Below the pieces are notes generated by a model. It saw nothing but the letters and a program-made list of their open reading frames with translations. It was not told the DNA's origin and made no database searches. A stretch of DNA of 64,000 nucleotides from Pseudomonas asuensis (lineage in GTDB: Bacteria; Pseudomonadota; Gammaproteobacteria; Pseudomonadales; Pseudomonadaceae). A program made the position numbers and the translations under genes. The stretch lies in contig NZ_BMNW01000002.1 of NCBI RefSeq assembly GCF_014646755.1, positions 432,035-496,034 on the forward strand, given 5' to 3'. Each line of letters opens with the position of its first letter. Position 1 is the stretch's first letter. Below are positions 43,145 through 52,732 of the stretch, in pieces.

Positions 43145-46100
43145 TCATTTTGCTAGCGCTTTTGCTGGCTGGAGTTTCCGCTCAGGCACAGAATCGCGTT
43201 ACACCGGAAGACTGGCTGATGGCCCAAGTCAGAGCAGGTGAGGCACGTAACAAGGATGACCTTGTAGAGGATAGTCTCTATCGCCTTTTCAAGGTTGCGC
43301 CTGATCATCCAGACGGGCTGGCAGCGCTTGCCCGTCTACGACTGAGGCAGAACAAACCGCAAGAGGCCCAGACTGCCCTGGAACACCTGGAAAAGGTCGC
43401 GCCTGACTCCAGCGCCTTGAGCCTGGCACGCCTTGACCTTGAACTGAATCAGCCACAGAAAAAGGCTCAACTGCTCCAGGCCCGCCTGCTGTCGCGAGCC
43501 GGCCGTTATGATGAGGCCCTGAAACTGTACAATGAACTGTTCAAGCCAGGCATACCGTCGCCGGAATACGAGCTGGAATACTGGCAGACTGTTGCCAATA
43601 CGCCGCAGGGTCATGCAAAAGCGCTACAAGGCATTCAGTCACTGGTAAGTCGCTACCCTCAGAGCGGTAATTACCGGTTGGCACTGGTCAGGCAGCGCCT
43701 TGACCGAGACCCACATGACCCCGAGGCCTACAAGGATCTGGAAAAACTCGGTCAGGACCCCTACGCTCGCCAAGGTGCCTCTGCCGTATGGCTGGATCAG
43801 CTTCAGCGCATGCCGGTTGAAGATCGAACAGTTTCGCTATGGAAGCGCTACCTTGCTACCTATCCAGATGCTGCTCCTATCGCCCGTGAAGGTCTGATCG
43901 CGCAGCAAGAGCTGCTGGCAAACCCGGCATTCAGAGCCAAGCAAAAAGCTCAGCAGCTCCTGGAGCAGGACTCTCAAGACTTTGCCGCTATCGAGCGCGA
44001 GTTACGACAAGCGTTGAAGGGCTTTCCCAATGACGCTGACGCATTAGGCGGGCTAGGACGGCTACGACAGCGCGAAGGCCGACAGCGAGAAGCCTTGGTG
44101 TTTTACCAGCAGGCTTTGGCCGGCGAGCAAAACATCGACCAGCGTGCCAAATGGCAAAGCATGATCGAGACAGCTCAGTTTTGGGCAGCTTTAAATGATG
44201 GCGATGCTGCTCTGCGTGCAGGCAACTACAGTGCTGCCACACAGGCCTACCAACATGCTGCCAAACTACAACCTCGTGCGGTAGAACCATTGGCAGGGCT
44301 GGGTAATGCCTACGCAGCTCAAGGCGATACAGCCAGAGCTGAGCAAACCTACAAACGAGCGCTTACCTACGACCGCCAAAACGGCACGGCCTTGCGAGGC
44401 CTGATTAACCTTTATCTCCAGCAAAACCAGATCGACACGGCGAAATCGTTAATCGCTGCGCTCCCACACGATCAGCGTCAGCGTTACACGCCTGAGTTGA
44501 ACCGTATCCAGGCCAGTATTCTGTCTCGCGAGGCCGAAAATCATACCGCCAAAGGCCAATGGGCAACTGCCGAACATAAACTGACAGAAGCTTTTGACCT
44601 CCAACCCGAAGACCCGTGGCTGGCCTATAATCTCGCCAGGGCTCGTGCGGCACTGGGCAATCCGAAGGCCGCTGATGTCTTTGCAGGCCAGCTCCGTCGG
44701 AATCCTGCAGATCCGGTGGTTCGATATGCCCAGGCCCTGTTTCTCGATAGCCAGGATCAGCCACAACGAGCGCTGGAGAGCCTGCGACACGTGCCAGCCA
44801 GCCAGTGGACCGAAGATATGCATGCACTTGCCTATCGCCTGGACTATGGCCTGACCCTGACACAGGCTCGTGAGTTGAACAATCGCGGACGCACTCAAGA
44901 TGCGATTGATTTTCTGGAAAGTGCGCGCTCTCGTTTTCCGAAAGAAGCAGGTATTCCCCTCGCATTAAGCGAGTGGTCAGTGTTAAGCGGGCGTCCTAGA
45001 GAAGCCGAGCGCTATTATCGAGCCGCCCAGACGCTTGAGCCTGATAACGTTGAGGCTGGGCTAAGCCTGACGGAGCTGGCCCATCAACAGGGCCTGAATG
45101 CACAAGCGCGGCGCCAGCTTGCTGAGCTTTCATCTAAGCCTGCTACAGCTAGCCAGCAGCGTCGAATGGCCAATCTCTGGCTGGAATTGGGAGAGCCAGG
45201 GAAAGCTACTGCCTATATGGACGCCGCTCTGGAGATCGAAACCAGCGACCCGCTCCTATGGCGTGACGCCGCCCGGCTTGCCAACCAAAACCAGCAACCT
45301 GACCTTGCACTCGATCGGTATCGCCAGGCCATGCGGACAAGCGGCATAGGCGATCCTGGCCAAAACAACGGGCGCTTCACGCGTCAGACACGGATGCAAC
45401 CAGATGACGATTGGCTAAAGCGCAGCATTCGCAGCGACACTGCTGAGCTTTATCAGCAACAGACCCCTACTGCCACACTGCAATACGATTCATGGGACAG
45501 CTCTGGCACTGCAGGGATTTCGGATCTCAAGGCCCATGACTTTCGCTTTGAGGCCGATCATCCCTTTAAAGACGGTAAAGGGTTTTTCCGGGCTGACACC
45601 ATCACGATGGATAACGGTAGTCTTGGAAATACTCTGGAGCAGAACAATTTCGGAAGTGTCGCTCTATGTCAGACCGCTCAAGAGTGCAGCCGAGGCCATC
45701 TCAATCAACGCGCTCAAGGCACCAGTCTGGCTATTGGCTGGCGCGGGCAGGCTACCCAGTGGGACGTAGGCACTACTCCTCTGGGGTTTCCAGTACAGGA
45801 TATTGTTGGCGGCGTACGCCTGAGTGGTGATCTTGAACCCCTTGGCTGGACGCTGGATCTCTCCCGTCGTGCACTGTCTACGTCCTTGCTGGCCTACGCA
45901 GGCACTGAAGATCCGCGCACAGGCAAGACCTGGGGCGGCGTACGCACCAATGGCGTATCACTAGGTCTCAGCTACGACAAGGGTGGTTTCTATGGCATAT
46001 GGTCCAGCCTGCAGGCACATCGCCTGACAGGCAAGAACGTGGAAAGCAACGATCGCCTCCGCCTGATGAGCGGAATCTACTTTCGGCTGATCGATAAGCC

Positions 46101-46587
46101 AAATCAACGTCTGCGTGTTGGCAGTAATGCCATGTACTGGCATTTCAAGGAAAACCTGAGCGGTTATACCTTTGGCCAAGGTGGCTACTACAGCCCGCAG
46201 CAATACCTGTCCTATTCGATTCCGATCAACTTTGCACAGCGATGGGGAGATTGGTCGTTTTATACTGAAGCATCGGCCAGCTATTCCTGGGTCAAAGAGG
46301 ACGATGCGGATTACTTCCCGACAAAATCTTCTTGGCAGCGCGCAGCAGGCAATCCGGTCCTGACAGGCGGCCGAAGCAAGGGGCTTGGCTACCGAGCCAG
46401 CTTTTCGCTGGAGCGTCGCCTTACGCCTAACTGGTTCGTTGGAACATCTGCCGGAATCGAACGCTCTGTAGGAAGCGATTACAAGCCCAATCAGGCCTTA
46501 GTGTATTTGCGCTATAGCTTTGCTCCATGGGACGGCGACTTAAAAATGCCGCCTGAGCCGCTTCTGGAATATGCCCAGTTCAACTGA
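43132..46587 (+). CDS. bcsC: Cellulose export porin with TPR scaffold BcsC
   Basis: 1151 residues. Signal peptide (about 1-20), then about 19 TPR-like helical repeats to about residue 760 (for example ALVFYQQALAGEQNIDQRAK and EQTYKRALTYDRQNGTALRG), then the C-terminal 16-strand barrel domain (about 800-1151) ending LLEYAQFN. It links the synthase to the outer membrane and lets cellulose out. A 7-bp hairpin follows its stop. Confidence 0.95.
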   Translation: MPALIILLALLLAGVSAQAQNRVTPEDWLMAQVRAGEARNKDDLVEDSLYRLFKVAPDHPDGLAALARLRLRQNKPQEAQTALEHLEKVAPDSSALSLARLDLELNQPQKKAQLLQARLLSRAGRYDEALKLYNELFKPGIPSPEYELEYWQTVANTPQGHAKALQGIQSLVSRYPQSGNYRLALVRQRLDRDPHDPEAYKDLEKLGQDPYARQGASAVWLDQLQRMPVEDRTVSLWKRYLATYPDAAPIAREGLIAQQELLANPAFRAKQKAQQLLEQDSQDFAAIERELRQALKGFPNDADALGGLGRLRQREGRQREALVFYQQALAGEQNIDQRAKWQSMIETAQFWAALNDGDAALRAGNYSAATQAYQHAAKLQPRAVEPLAGLGNAYAAQGDTARAEQTYKRALTYDRQNGTALRGLINLYLQQNQIDTAKSLIAALPHDQRQRYTPELNRIQASILSREAENHTAKGQWATAEHKLTEAFDLQPEDPWLAYNLARARAALGNPKAADVFAGQLRRNPADPVVRYAQALFLDSQDQPQRALESLRHVPASQWTEDMHALAYRLDYGLTLTQARELNNRGRTQDAIDFLESARSRFPKEAGIPLALSEWSVLSGRPREAERYYRAAQTLEPDNVEAGLSLTELAHQQGLNAQARRQLAELSSKPATASQQRRMANLWLELGEPGKATAYMDAALEIETSDPLLWRDAARLANQNQQPDLALDRYRQAMRTSGIGDPGQNNGRFTRQTRMQPDDDWLKRSIRSDTAELYQQQTPTATLQYDSWDSSGTAGISDLKAHDFRFEADHPFKDGKGFFRADTITMDNGSLGNTLEQNNFGSVALCQTAQECSRGHLNQRAQGTSLAIGWRGQATQWDVGTTPLGFPVQDIVGGVRLSGDLEPLGWTLDLSRRALSTSLLAYAGTEDPRTGKTWGGVRTNGVSLGLSYDKGGFYGIWSSLQAHRLTGKNVESNDRLRLMSGIYFRLIDKPNQRLRVGSNAMYWHFKENLSGYTFGQGGYYSPQQYLSYSIPINFAQRWGDWSFYTEASASYSWVKEDDADYFPTKSSWQRAAGNPVLTGGRSKGLGYRASFSLERRLTPNWFVGTSAGIERSVGSDYKPNQALVYLRYSFAPWDGDLKMPPEPLLEYAQFN

Positions 46588-46610
46588 TACAAAACAGTGA
46601 TGCAATAGAA

Positions 46611-46627
46611 GCTCAGGAACCCTGAGC
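46611..46627 (+). terminator. Hairpin after bcsC
   Basis: GCTCAGG and CCTGAGC, 7-bp perfect stem with loop AAC, 24 bases past the bcsC stop. No U-run. Confidence 0.5.
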
Positions 46628-46719
46628 ACACAGGTCAGTCCCTTCCCTGTAGTCGACAGCCTGCCTATCCTCATCGGATAAGCGTTCAGCTGACCTTGGA
46701 TGATCCACAGGAGTGAGAC

Positions 46720-47760
46720 ATGACCCAATCCCAAAACGAAAACCGCCGCATTGTAATGGCTTCGCGCCCACAGGGTGCGCCCACACAGGATAACTTTCGT
46801 CTGGAGCGTGAGCCCCGCCCAGAACCAAAGGACGGCGAGGTACTGCTACGCACGGTATACCTGTCTCTTGACCCCTATATGAGAGGCCGGATGAGCGATG
46901 CCAAATCCTATGCCGATCCGATGCAAGTGGGTGATGTAATGGTGGGCGGTACGGTTTGCCGTGTGGAAAGCTCCCGACATCCGGATTACAAGGAAGGCGA
47001 TTGGGTCCTTGCTGCCAGTGGCTGGCAGGATTATGCCGTTTCCAATGGCGATGGCCTTAATAAACTGCGCGATAGTCCTGAGCACCCATCCTGGTCTTTG
47101 GGCGTGCTAGGGATGCCTGGCTTCACCGCTTACATGGGGCTGCTTGATATTGGTCAGCCTAAAGAAGGCGAAACTGTGGTGGTTGCCGCCGCTACCGGTC
47201 CGGTTGGCTCAACCGTGGGCCAAATTGCCAAGCTCAAAGGTTGCCATGTCGTAGGGATCGCTGGCGGCGCCGAAAAATGCAAGCACGCCACCGATGTCTT
47301 AGGCTTCGATGAGTGTGTCGATCACCATAGCGAGCAGTTTTCCTCAATGCTGGCCAATGCCTGCCCAAAGGGCATTGATGTGTACTTTGAAAACGTGGGC
47401 GGCAAGGTGTTCGACGCCGTTCTGCCTCTGCTCAATACTAAAGCTCGCATTCCCGTCTGCGGCTTGATCGCAACCTACAACAAAGATCCCAAGGATCTGC
47501 CCGACGGCAAGGATCGTCTCCCGATGTTGGAAGCCACTTTCCTGCACAAGCGTATTCGCATGCAAGGCTTCATCATTACGATGGATTATGGCGACCGCTA
47601 CGGCGAATTCCTGGAAAACATGACCCCTTGGGTAAGCGAAGGCAAGATCAAGTATCGCGAGCAGATCGTGGACGGACTGGAAAATGCCCCTGAAGCTTTC
47701 AAAGGCCTGCTAGAGGGCAAGAACTTTGGCAAGCTGGTAGTTCGTGTCGGGAATGACTGA
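46720..47760 (+). CDS. NADP-dependent oxidoreductase, CurA/leukotriene B4 dehydrogenase-like
   Basis: 346 residues, zinc-free medium-chain reductase. LSLDPYMRGRM near the start and VVAAATGPVGSTVGQIAKLKGCHVVGIAGG (NADPH-binding loop) identify the double-bond reductase group that includes CurA. It reduces alpha,beta-unsaturated ketones or aldehydes; substrate unknown. CAGGAG precedes the ATG. It sits alone between the two convergent cellulose operons, with hairpins on both sides, and has no known role in cellulose synthesis. Confidence 0.9.
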   Translation: MTQSQNENRRIVMASRPQGAPTQDNFRLEREPRPEPKDGEVLLRTVYLSLDPYMRGRMSDAKSYADPMQVGDVMVGGTVCRVESSRHPDYKEGDWVLAASGWQDYAVSNGDGLNKLRDSPEHPSWSLGVLGMPGFTAYMGLLDIGQPKEGETVVVAAATGPVGSTVGQIAKLKGCHVVGIAGGAEKCKHATDVLGFDECVDHHSEQFSSMLANACPKGIDVYFENVGGKVFDAVLPLLNTKARIPVCGLIATYNKDPKDLPDGKDRLPMLEATFLHKRIRMQGFIITMDYGDRYGEFLENMTPWVSEGKIKYREQIVDGLENAPEAFKGLLEGKNFGKLVVRVGND

Positions 47761-47777
47761 CAGCTGCGAGTCAAACA

Positions 47778-47804
47778 AGGGCCGACCGTGTTTCGGTTGG
47801 CCCT
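47778..47804. terminator. Bidirectional hairpin between the oxidoreductase and bcsG
   Basis: AGGGCCGACCG and CGGTTGGCCCT form an 11-bp stem with one G-U pair and loop TGTTT, between convergent genes. Confidence 0.7.
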
Positions 47805-47811
47805 GCCCTGC

Positions 47812-49497
47812 TCACTTTCCCCGCTCGGGATACTTGATCCAGCTTTTACCATCCAGCCTCAGATAATGCGTATTGTTGAAGCGCATCATCACGCTGCCCT
47901 CGTTTTCTGCTACTACATGATCCAGTGGCGGCAGGCTGGTAATTACGGCATTTAAATCGAAATTCGGATCTTTCCACGCAGCTCCGTCTACCAGATGATT
48001 AATCAACTCTGATAATGCGAAGTAGCTGGAAGGCGTGCGGATATGAACGGGCGCCTCATTCAATTTGGCCTTGGCGTTGATAAGCTTTACTCCCGCAGGA
48101 ATATGCGTCACGGTCGGGCTGGGAATTTCCCGCATTCCCCTGATCTGCATAAGATCGCCTCGCAGGGCTGCTCCATGCTCGGAAACGATGACCAGAAGAA
48201 CCGGTTTCCCCGAAGCCTGAAGGCGATCGATGAATGCGCTCAGATCATCCAACACATTTTGCAGGCGCGATTTGTAGTCTGCCGTGACTGTCTTGCCGGA
48301 TATTGGATCAACGACCCGATTACCGTCATGCAGGGAAATGGTGTTGTAAAACATCGCTTCCCGGGCCGAGACATTGCTTAACCGCTGCTGCCACCATTTG
48401 GACAGGATCTGCCCATCGCGGTAAATGGGTGAGCCATCAAACCCCGTCATGACAGGGCGTAAATCCCCAAATGGAAACAGCGTAGCCTGCATGTCACCGT
48501 TATCTTTAACCTGACCGATCAGATTGTCGAAACGGCCAGTGTGGTTCATGACCATCGCTTCGTCAAACCCCAGCTGCTTAAGGTTTTCAAACAGAAAGCA
48601 CTGCTTGCTGGCGGGCTGATACAACCCGGCATTAGGCGACTGTCCGCAACTGGCGCGAAGCAACCTTAATACGGCTGGCCCACTGTAGGTGGCTGCCGAG
48701 TTGAAGTCATCGAACAGCACGTCCATCTTGTTCCAGAGCGGATGCTGGCTTAGCCCAACATCCTCCATATCGTCCCATGCCAATGAGCAGATATTGAGGA
48801 TCAGCACATCAAAAGGGGCTGCATCATTACCCAGGGCCTGAGGGAACTGACTAATCAGGCCACTCTGACGCGTATAGAAATCGGTAAGTGTCGCATTGAG
48901 ATTGGCATCGGTCGGCTCGACCGTTCCGCCCGCTACCGGTCTGGGTACAGGCAAAGCTTGCCCACCAGGCTGTACGGTAGCCGTCGGTACCTCTACAAGC
49001 GTTGGCCCAGCCGTAGGACTGGATGACCGCCAGAATGTTGTTTGACTACCAATCAGGATCGCTGTTAACGCTACAACCGTTACAGCCGTGAAACGTATCC
49101 ACTGGCTAAAGAAAAGGTAGCCCACCAGTAGCACTAAGCCTGCTGCCAGCCAAGAGGTGTTGATAAACCGGCCTAGTAGTTCAAGGATGTACTCAAAGCT
49201 GAACGCTGATATCTCAGCAGATTGGGCAAACAACCGGCTGATTGGGGGTAACCACGTGTCATACAGATAGAGCGACACCCCAATGGGGATCGCCACCAGA
49301 TGCCTTAGGCGATGCAGCCACACAGGCGGTAACGGCGCCAGCAAAAAGGCTGCAAAGGCCAGATTTTCCAAGGCATGAAAATTCAACAGGCCCTGCCAGA
49401 CCAGCACAAACTTAGTGAGAAAGTAATAATTCCAGAGGCCCAGTCCTCGCCAGTATTGAAGCGCAGTGGGCGGCGGCAGCAATGGTCTATCAGTCAT
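47812..49497 (-). CDS. bcsG: Cellulose phosphoethanolamine transferase BcsG
   Basis: About 561 residues. Four to five N-terminal TM helices (to about 165), then a periplasmic domain of the alkaline-phosphatase/arylsulfatase fold: LNICSLAWDDME, the nucleophile region LRLLRASCGQS, YNTISLHDGNR, and VIVSEHGAAL with the zinc-binding His. BcsG moves phosphoethanolamine from lipid to cellulose. The start ATG 49497 gives MTDRPLLPPPTALQYWRGLGLWNYY; the TTG-led extension to 49515 is unlikely. Confidence 0.93.
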   Translation of the reverse strand: MTDRPLLPPPTALQYWRGLGLWNYYFLTKFVLVWQGLLNFHALENLAFAAFLLAPLPPVWLHRLRHLVAIPIGVSLYLYDTWLPPISRLFAQSAEISAFSFEYILELLGRFINTSWLAAGLVLLVGYLFFSQWIRFTAVTVVALTAILIGSQTTFWRSSSPTAGPTLVEVPTATVQPGGQALPVPRPVAGGTVEPTDANLNATLTDFYTRQSGLISQFPQALGNDAAPFDVLILNICSLAWDDMEDVGLSQHPLWNKMDVLFDDFNSAATYSGPAVLRLLRASCGQSPNAGLYQPASKQCFLFENLKQLGFDEAMVMNHTGRFDNLIGQVKDNGDMQATLFPFGDLRPVMTGFDGSPIYRDGQILSKWWQQRLSNVSAREAMFYNTISLHDGNRVVDPISGKTVTADYKSRLQNVLDDLSAFIDRLQASGKPVLLVIVSEHGAALRGDLMQIRGMREIPSPTVTHIPAGVKLINAKAKLNEAPVHIRTPSSYFALSELINHLVDGAAWKDPNFDLNAVITSLPPLDHVVAENEGSVMMRFNNTHYLRLDGKSWIKYPERGK

Positions 49498-49580
49498 GAA
49501 CACATCTTCAATCAAGGCGTCCTGCCTGCTTTAAGACGACAGCGAGGCATAGGCAAATGGATGACGAAACGTAGAATACG

Positions 49581-49790
49581 TCAGGCCTGTTCTTTACTCC
49601 GTCCCTGCGTCTCGCTGCTGCGAATCTTGCCCCCTTTGAGCTCTAGCGAGGGCTTCAAATAACGAGGTCTCTGCATTTTATGAAAGACCCAATCCACTAT
49701 GGCTTTCCAGGCCGAGCGCAACAAAAAGCCGGTCAGAAAGGCCAGAATAGCGGTCAGGATAATTGCATAGTTAAATAGCTCATCACTCAT
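49581..49790 (-). CDS. bcsF: BcsF, small membrane protein
   Basis: 69 residues: one TM helix (about 8-28) followed by a basic cytoplasmic tail. By size, topology and place between bcsE and bcsG it is BcsF, which recruits BcsE to BcsG at the membrane. Overlaps the bcsE stop by 8 bases. Confidence 0.85.
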   Translation of the reverse strand: MSDELFNYAIILTAILAFLTGFLLRSAWKAIVDWVFHKMQRPRYLKPSLELKGGKIRSSETQGRSKEQA

Positions 49791-51345
49791 TGGCTGCTAC
49801 CCTCTTCACCATGAGCGAAACACGCCTTAGTGCAGGCTGCGGCTCACCAGACTCTGGGGAGATATCCTTGATGTCGGCCGGCTCAGCGATACCTTTCAAT
49901 CGCATGGCCAGATCGCCCGTATAATCATGCTGAGGCGGTAGTGCATTTATTCGGCTCAGCTCCAGCCCTAGGCGCTCGGGGCTATCATACAGCTCAACGT
50001 TGCCAGCCAATGAATCCACGGAAACACGAAAAATGTTCCGTAAGGCCGGTTCGATGTCATTGATGCGGCAGGCGAATAGATAGAGATATACATTCTGTTC
50101 TACAGCCGTCATGAAATCGCCGCGACGCTTCATTTCACACTGTGCCAACAGATCCAGAGCAGTCAACCCATTGGCTGGCTTAAGCTTTAAAACCATGCCA
50201 GTCAGCTCATCCTGCATGGTTCGCTCAAGCTCAGCCTGCACACTGCCAATAAAAGCCTCCGCAGCAACATACCCGCGCATAAATTGAGGGCGCAATGCCT
50301 GTAAGAGCTTGTCGAAATCCGTATCGCCTATTCGCTGGTAAACCTGTCCCTGCACACTTTGCAGTTGACTGAAAAAGCGGGATACATCGTTCAGGTAGGG
50401 CACAACAAGGTTGGTGCCTGCAGAAAAGAGCAGGCGCTCATCCACATGGCGAAGACACTGACTGATTTCACGAATGACGATCTTGAGACGATTGCCTCGA
50501 GCCGCACGCAGACCATGGATCTGTCGCGCAAGCTCCTCTACCTTACCGGCACTTGCTATGCCCAGAACTACCGTAGCGGCGTAGGCACCATGGGCAGCAT
50601 TAAGCAGATCCTCAAGCTGTTCAAATAGTTGCCAATGCCGGGACGGCGCCTGCCGGCCCGCCAAACATTCTCGCCATGCCAGAACGACATCATCATCACG
50701 ATTGCTGGTTGAAACTTCCACATCAGCAGCCTTTGCCAGGCGCAAACCAGACTCACTTAGCTCCAGGGAAAAATCGGCATGGAATACACCGCCTTCCCCG
50801 CTACGCCAGTGATCAATGTGGTAGTGCACATGAAACGCATGGCGCTCCATTTCACCCAGGCCTGATAGCTCATCGCTAAGAGGAGCAAGACGCGTCCGCT
50901 GCTGGATACCGTCTCCTACCCCAATCATGAGCAGCGTAATCTGATGCTTACGCACCCAACCTGCCAAATGAGCCAGCCGCTTTTTCAAAACAGCTTCGGT
51001 CAGGCTGTCTAGCTGGCGGACATCATACTGCACCACAACCAACCGGCCGGTCAGTCGGCCATACCATTCCAGTTCTTCTGTTAGCCGCTCTAGCCAACGC
51101 CCGTGGCTCTCTCCCGTCAAGGTATAAAACCGGACATTAGCCTTATGAGCCAGCAGCACATCAATCCAACTGTCCTTGGGCTGGCCAGGCAACACGCAAA
51201 TGGACGATACGTCAGAAGCCTGCTCATGAAGGGTAGACAACAACAGCGTCTCAGCGACCAATGCCTGATTGACCAGTAGCCAATAAAGACCTGGTTGGCG
51301 CATGTGGCCATATTGTTGAGGTAAAGAATGAATAGCGATACGCAA
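49783..51345 (-). CDS. bcsE: BcsE, c-di-GMP-binding cellulose regulator
   Basis: 520 residues. The degenerate receiver and GGDEF-like domains of BcsE are recognised from the C-terminal part: QDELTGMVLKLKPANGLTALDLLAQCEMKRRGDFMTAVEQ, in which RRGD is the RxGD c-di-GMP-binding motif. It joins BcsR and BcsQ and raises synthase activity. It is the first gene of the leftward bcsEFG operon. The N-terminal half is hard to align by eye. Confidence 0.9.
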   Translation of the reverse strand: MRIAIHSLPQQYGHMRQPGLYWLLVNQALVAETLLLSTLHEQASDVSSICVLPGQPKDSWIDVLLAHKANVRFYTLTGESHGRWLERLTEELEWYGRLTGRLVVVQYDVRQLDSLTEAVLKKRLAHLAGWVRKHQITLLMIGVGDGIQQRTRLAPLSDELSGLGEMERHAFHVHYHIDHWRSGEGGVFHADFSLELSESGLRLAKAADVEVSTSNRDDDVVLAWRECLAGRQAPSRHWQLFEQLEDLLNAAHGAYAATVVLGIASAGKVEELARQIHGLRAARGNRLKIVIREISQCLRHVDERLLFSAGTNLVVPYLNDVSRFFSQLQSVQGQVYQRIGDTDFDKLLQALRPQFMRGYVAAEAFIGSVQAELERTMQDELTGMVLKLKPANGLTALDLLAQCEMKRRGDFMTAVEQNVYLYLFACRINDIEPALRNIFRVSVDSLAGNVELYDSPERLGLELSRINALPPQHDYTGDLAMRLKGIAEPADIKDISPESGEPQPALRRVSLMVKRVAANE

Positions 51346-51469
51346 ACTGTTCGCCTTTGCCTGAAAATAAACAAAGCATTGCAGACAATAGGGCGAACAT
51401 CCAGTTAGCCATACGCTACAACCCTAGTTTTTGACAGCATCAAAAGGGAAAAGTAAGCCTTGGGTTCGC

Positions 51470-51754
51470 TTAGGCTGCTACGGCGTCGCCTTGCTCAATC
51501 AAGATATCCAGTCGATTAATTGCGAGTTCCAAATGTAGCTCAGCAATCAACTGGCCAAGCAGGCCCGCATGGTGACAGTCACGCGTTCGCATGCCAAACA
51601 CGACTCTTATCACACAGCCATCCGTCAGACTGAAGAACTCCAGGCCAAAGTGTTCAGGGCCATCAGGTATAAACCGGCATCCATAGGGCGTAAAACTAGA
51701 CTCTAAAAGCCTTTTAGCCTGAACAATACTTAGTCGCTCATAGGTAGGCGACAT
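51470..51754 (-). CDS. DUF1652 family protein
   Basis: 94 residues. AKRLLESSFTPYGCRFIPD and GLLGQLIAELHLELA match the Pseudomonas DUF1652 pattern (IESSFLPxxC near the start, LIAELRxEL near the end). Function unknown. Start: the ATG at 51754 has GGAGG 5 bases upstream; an open frame continues to 51808 without a good ribosome-binding site. Confidence 0.7.
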   Translation of the reverse strand: MSPTYERLSIVQAKRLLESSFTPYGCRFIPDGPEHFGLEFFSLTDGCVIRVVFGMRTRDCHHAGLLGQLIAELHLELAINRLDILIEQGDAVAA

Positions 51755-52068
51755 ACAGGCCTCCATGCCTCTTTGGCAAACCCATTGATAACGTGAATAC
51801 ATAGACATTTTACGTTACCCAGAGCCGCCCTAAAGCAAACGTATAGACCAATCGACAAATGGTTAACCGCTATAAACAGGCGAAAACGGCACACCGTTTT
51901 TATGCCCTGACGTTGCAAGGCCTGATAAATATTAGAGAAGTCTCCTCTTCTTGATCCAAGTCACTACACAAGACTGGAAAAGAGGATCTGACAAACGGTT
52001 AGGCCTCAAGGGAATGTTTGCGAAATTCCGTATCTAATGCTCATCATGGAAACTGCTGCTCTTTGATC
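51755..52068. other. Intergenic region between two small genes
   Basis: 314 bases, AT-richer than its surroundings. AAAACGG-CACA-CCGTTTT (51883-51900) is a compact hairpin with a T-run and could be a terminator; GGTTAACC (51861-51868) is a palindrome. No gene recognised. Confidence 0.4.
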
Positions 52069-52359
52069 ATGAAGTCACTCCTTCACCTGTCAGATCTCTC
52101 GCTCGGACGCTATCAGGTCAATAGCATGGTCGATTGCGATGGCAGCCTGACGATTACCGCAGCCCCCGTAACAGGTAAATCATCGCTCACCTGGAAGCTG
52201 ACGTCAGCACAAGTGCAAAACCCTCTGCTGATGGATACCGTCCTGACAGACATAGAGCGTGCGCTTCGCAAGCCGGCACCCGCCAACGAACCTAATGTGC
52301 CAGATCTAATGCTTGCGACGTATACCGCGGGATCACGGTATCTAAATCTAAAGCGCTAA
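52069..52359 (+). CDS. Hypothetical protein, 96 residues
   Basis: Not recognised. A soluble, moderately charged protein with DCDGSLTITAAP near the start and no signal peptide or membrane segment. The frame is open from 52018, but ATG 52069 gives a natural N-terminus (MKSLLHLSDLSL). The ribosome-binding site is weak. Its Leu/Ser-rich opening and size recall small Pseudomonas-only proteins like the DUF1652 gene next door; relation unproven. Confidence 0.5.
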   Translation: MKSLLHLSDLSLGRYQVNSMVDCDGSLTITAAPVTGKSSLTWKLTSAQVQNPLLMDTVLTDIERALRKPAPANEPNVPDLMLATYTAGSRYLNLKR

Positions 52360-52402
52360 CAGGCGCCTTTCAAGGTCAACAAAAGCATACCTAAAAAGCA
52401 CA

Positions 52403-52433
52403 AAACCCCTGAAGCTTTCGCTATCAGGGGTTT
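52403..52433 (-). terminator. Terminator after tRNA-Ser
   Basis: AAACCCCTGA pairs with TCAGGGGTTT (10 bp); leftward the stem is followed by TTTTGTGCTTTTT. It lies 8 bases past the tRNA 3' end. Confidence 0.85.
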
Positions 52434-52441
52434 CGTTAATC

Positions 52442-52531
52442 TGGCGGTGAGGGTGGGATTCGAACCCACGATACGATTTCTCGTATACACACTTTCCAGG
52501 CGTGCTCCTTCAACCGCTCGGACACCTCACC
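52442..52531 (-). tRNA. tRNA-Ser (anticodon GGA)
   Basis: 90 nt including an encoded CCA. Acceptor GGTGAGG with CCTCACC, anticodon stem CACGC/GTGTG enclosing loop CTGGAAA (GGA anticodon), a long variable arm (about 16-20 nt) typical of class II tRNA-Ser, and T-loop GGTTCGAATCC. Confidence 0.97.
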
Positions 52532-52732
52532 AGAATGTTCTCAACGTCTGCGTCGTTGAGGTGCGCTACTATATCTATGTGATTTTGAAATGGCAAATTT
52601 TTTTTAATGTATTCATGCATTTAAATCAGAAAGTCACATTAGCCCGTGACCAGGCAGTCAACCAAACGGCTTTACGTGACTTAAAACAGCCGCTACGTTC
52701 ACTGCACTATCAATAATGATAACGGCACCGCT

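Noticed and set aside
49498-49515. Longer BcsG start (TTG 49515)
   Set aside because: ATG 49497 gives the family-like N-terminus.
52442-52531. tRNA-Ser as an attachment site for an integrated element
   Set aside because: No second copy of the tRNA 3' end, no integrase and no phage genes were seen in the window.
52447-52716. Open frame overlapping tRNA-Ser
   Set aside because: It reads through the tRNA on the opposite strand; no ribosome-binding site.
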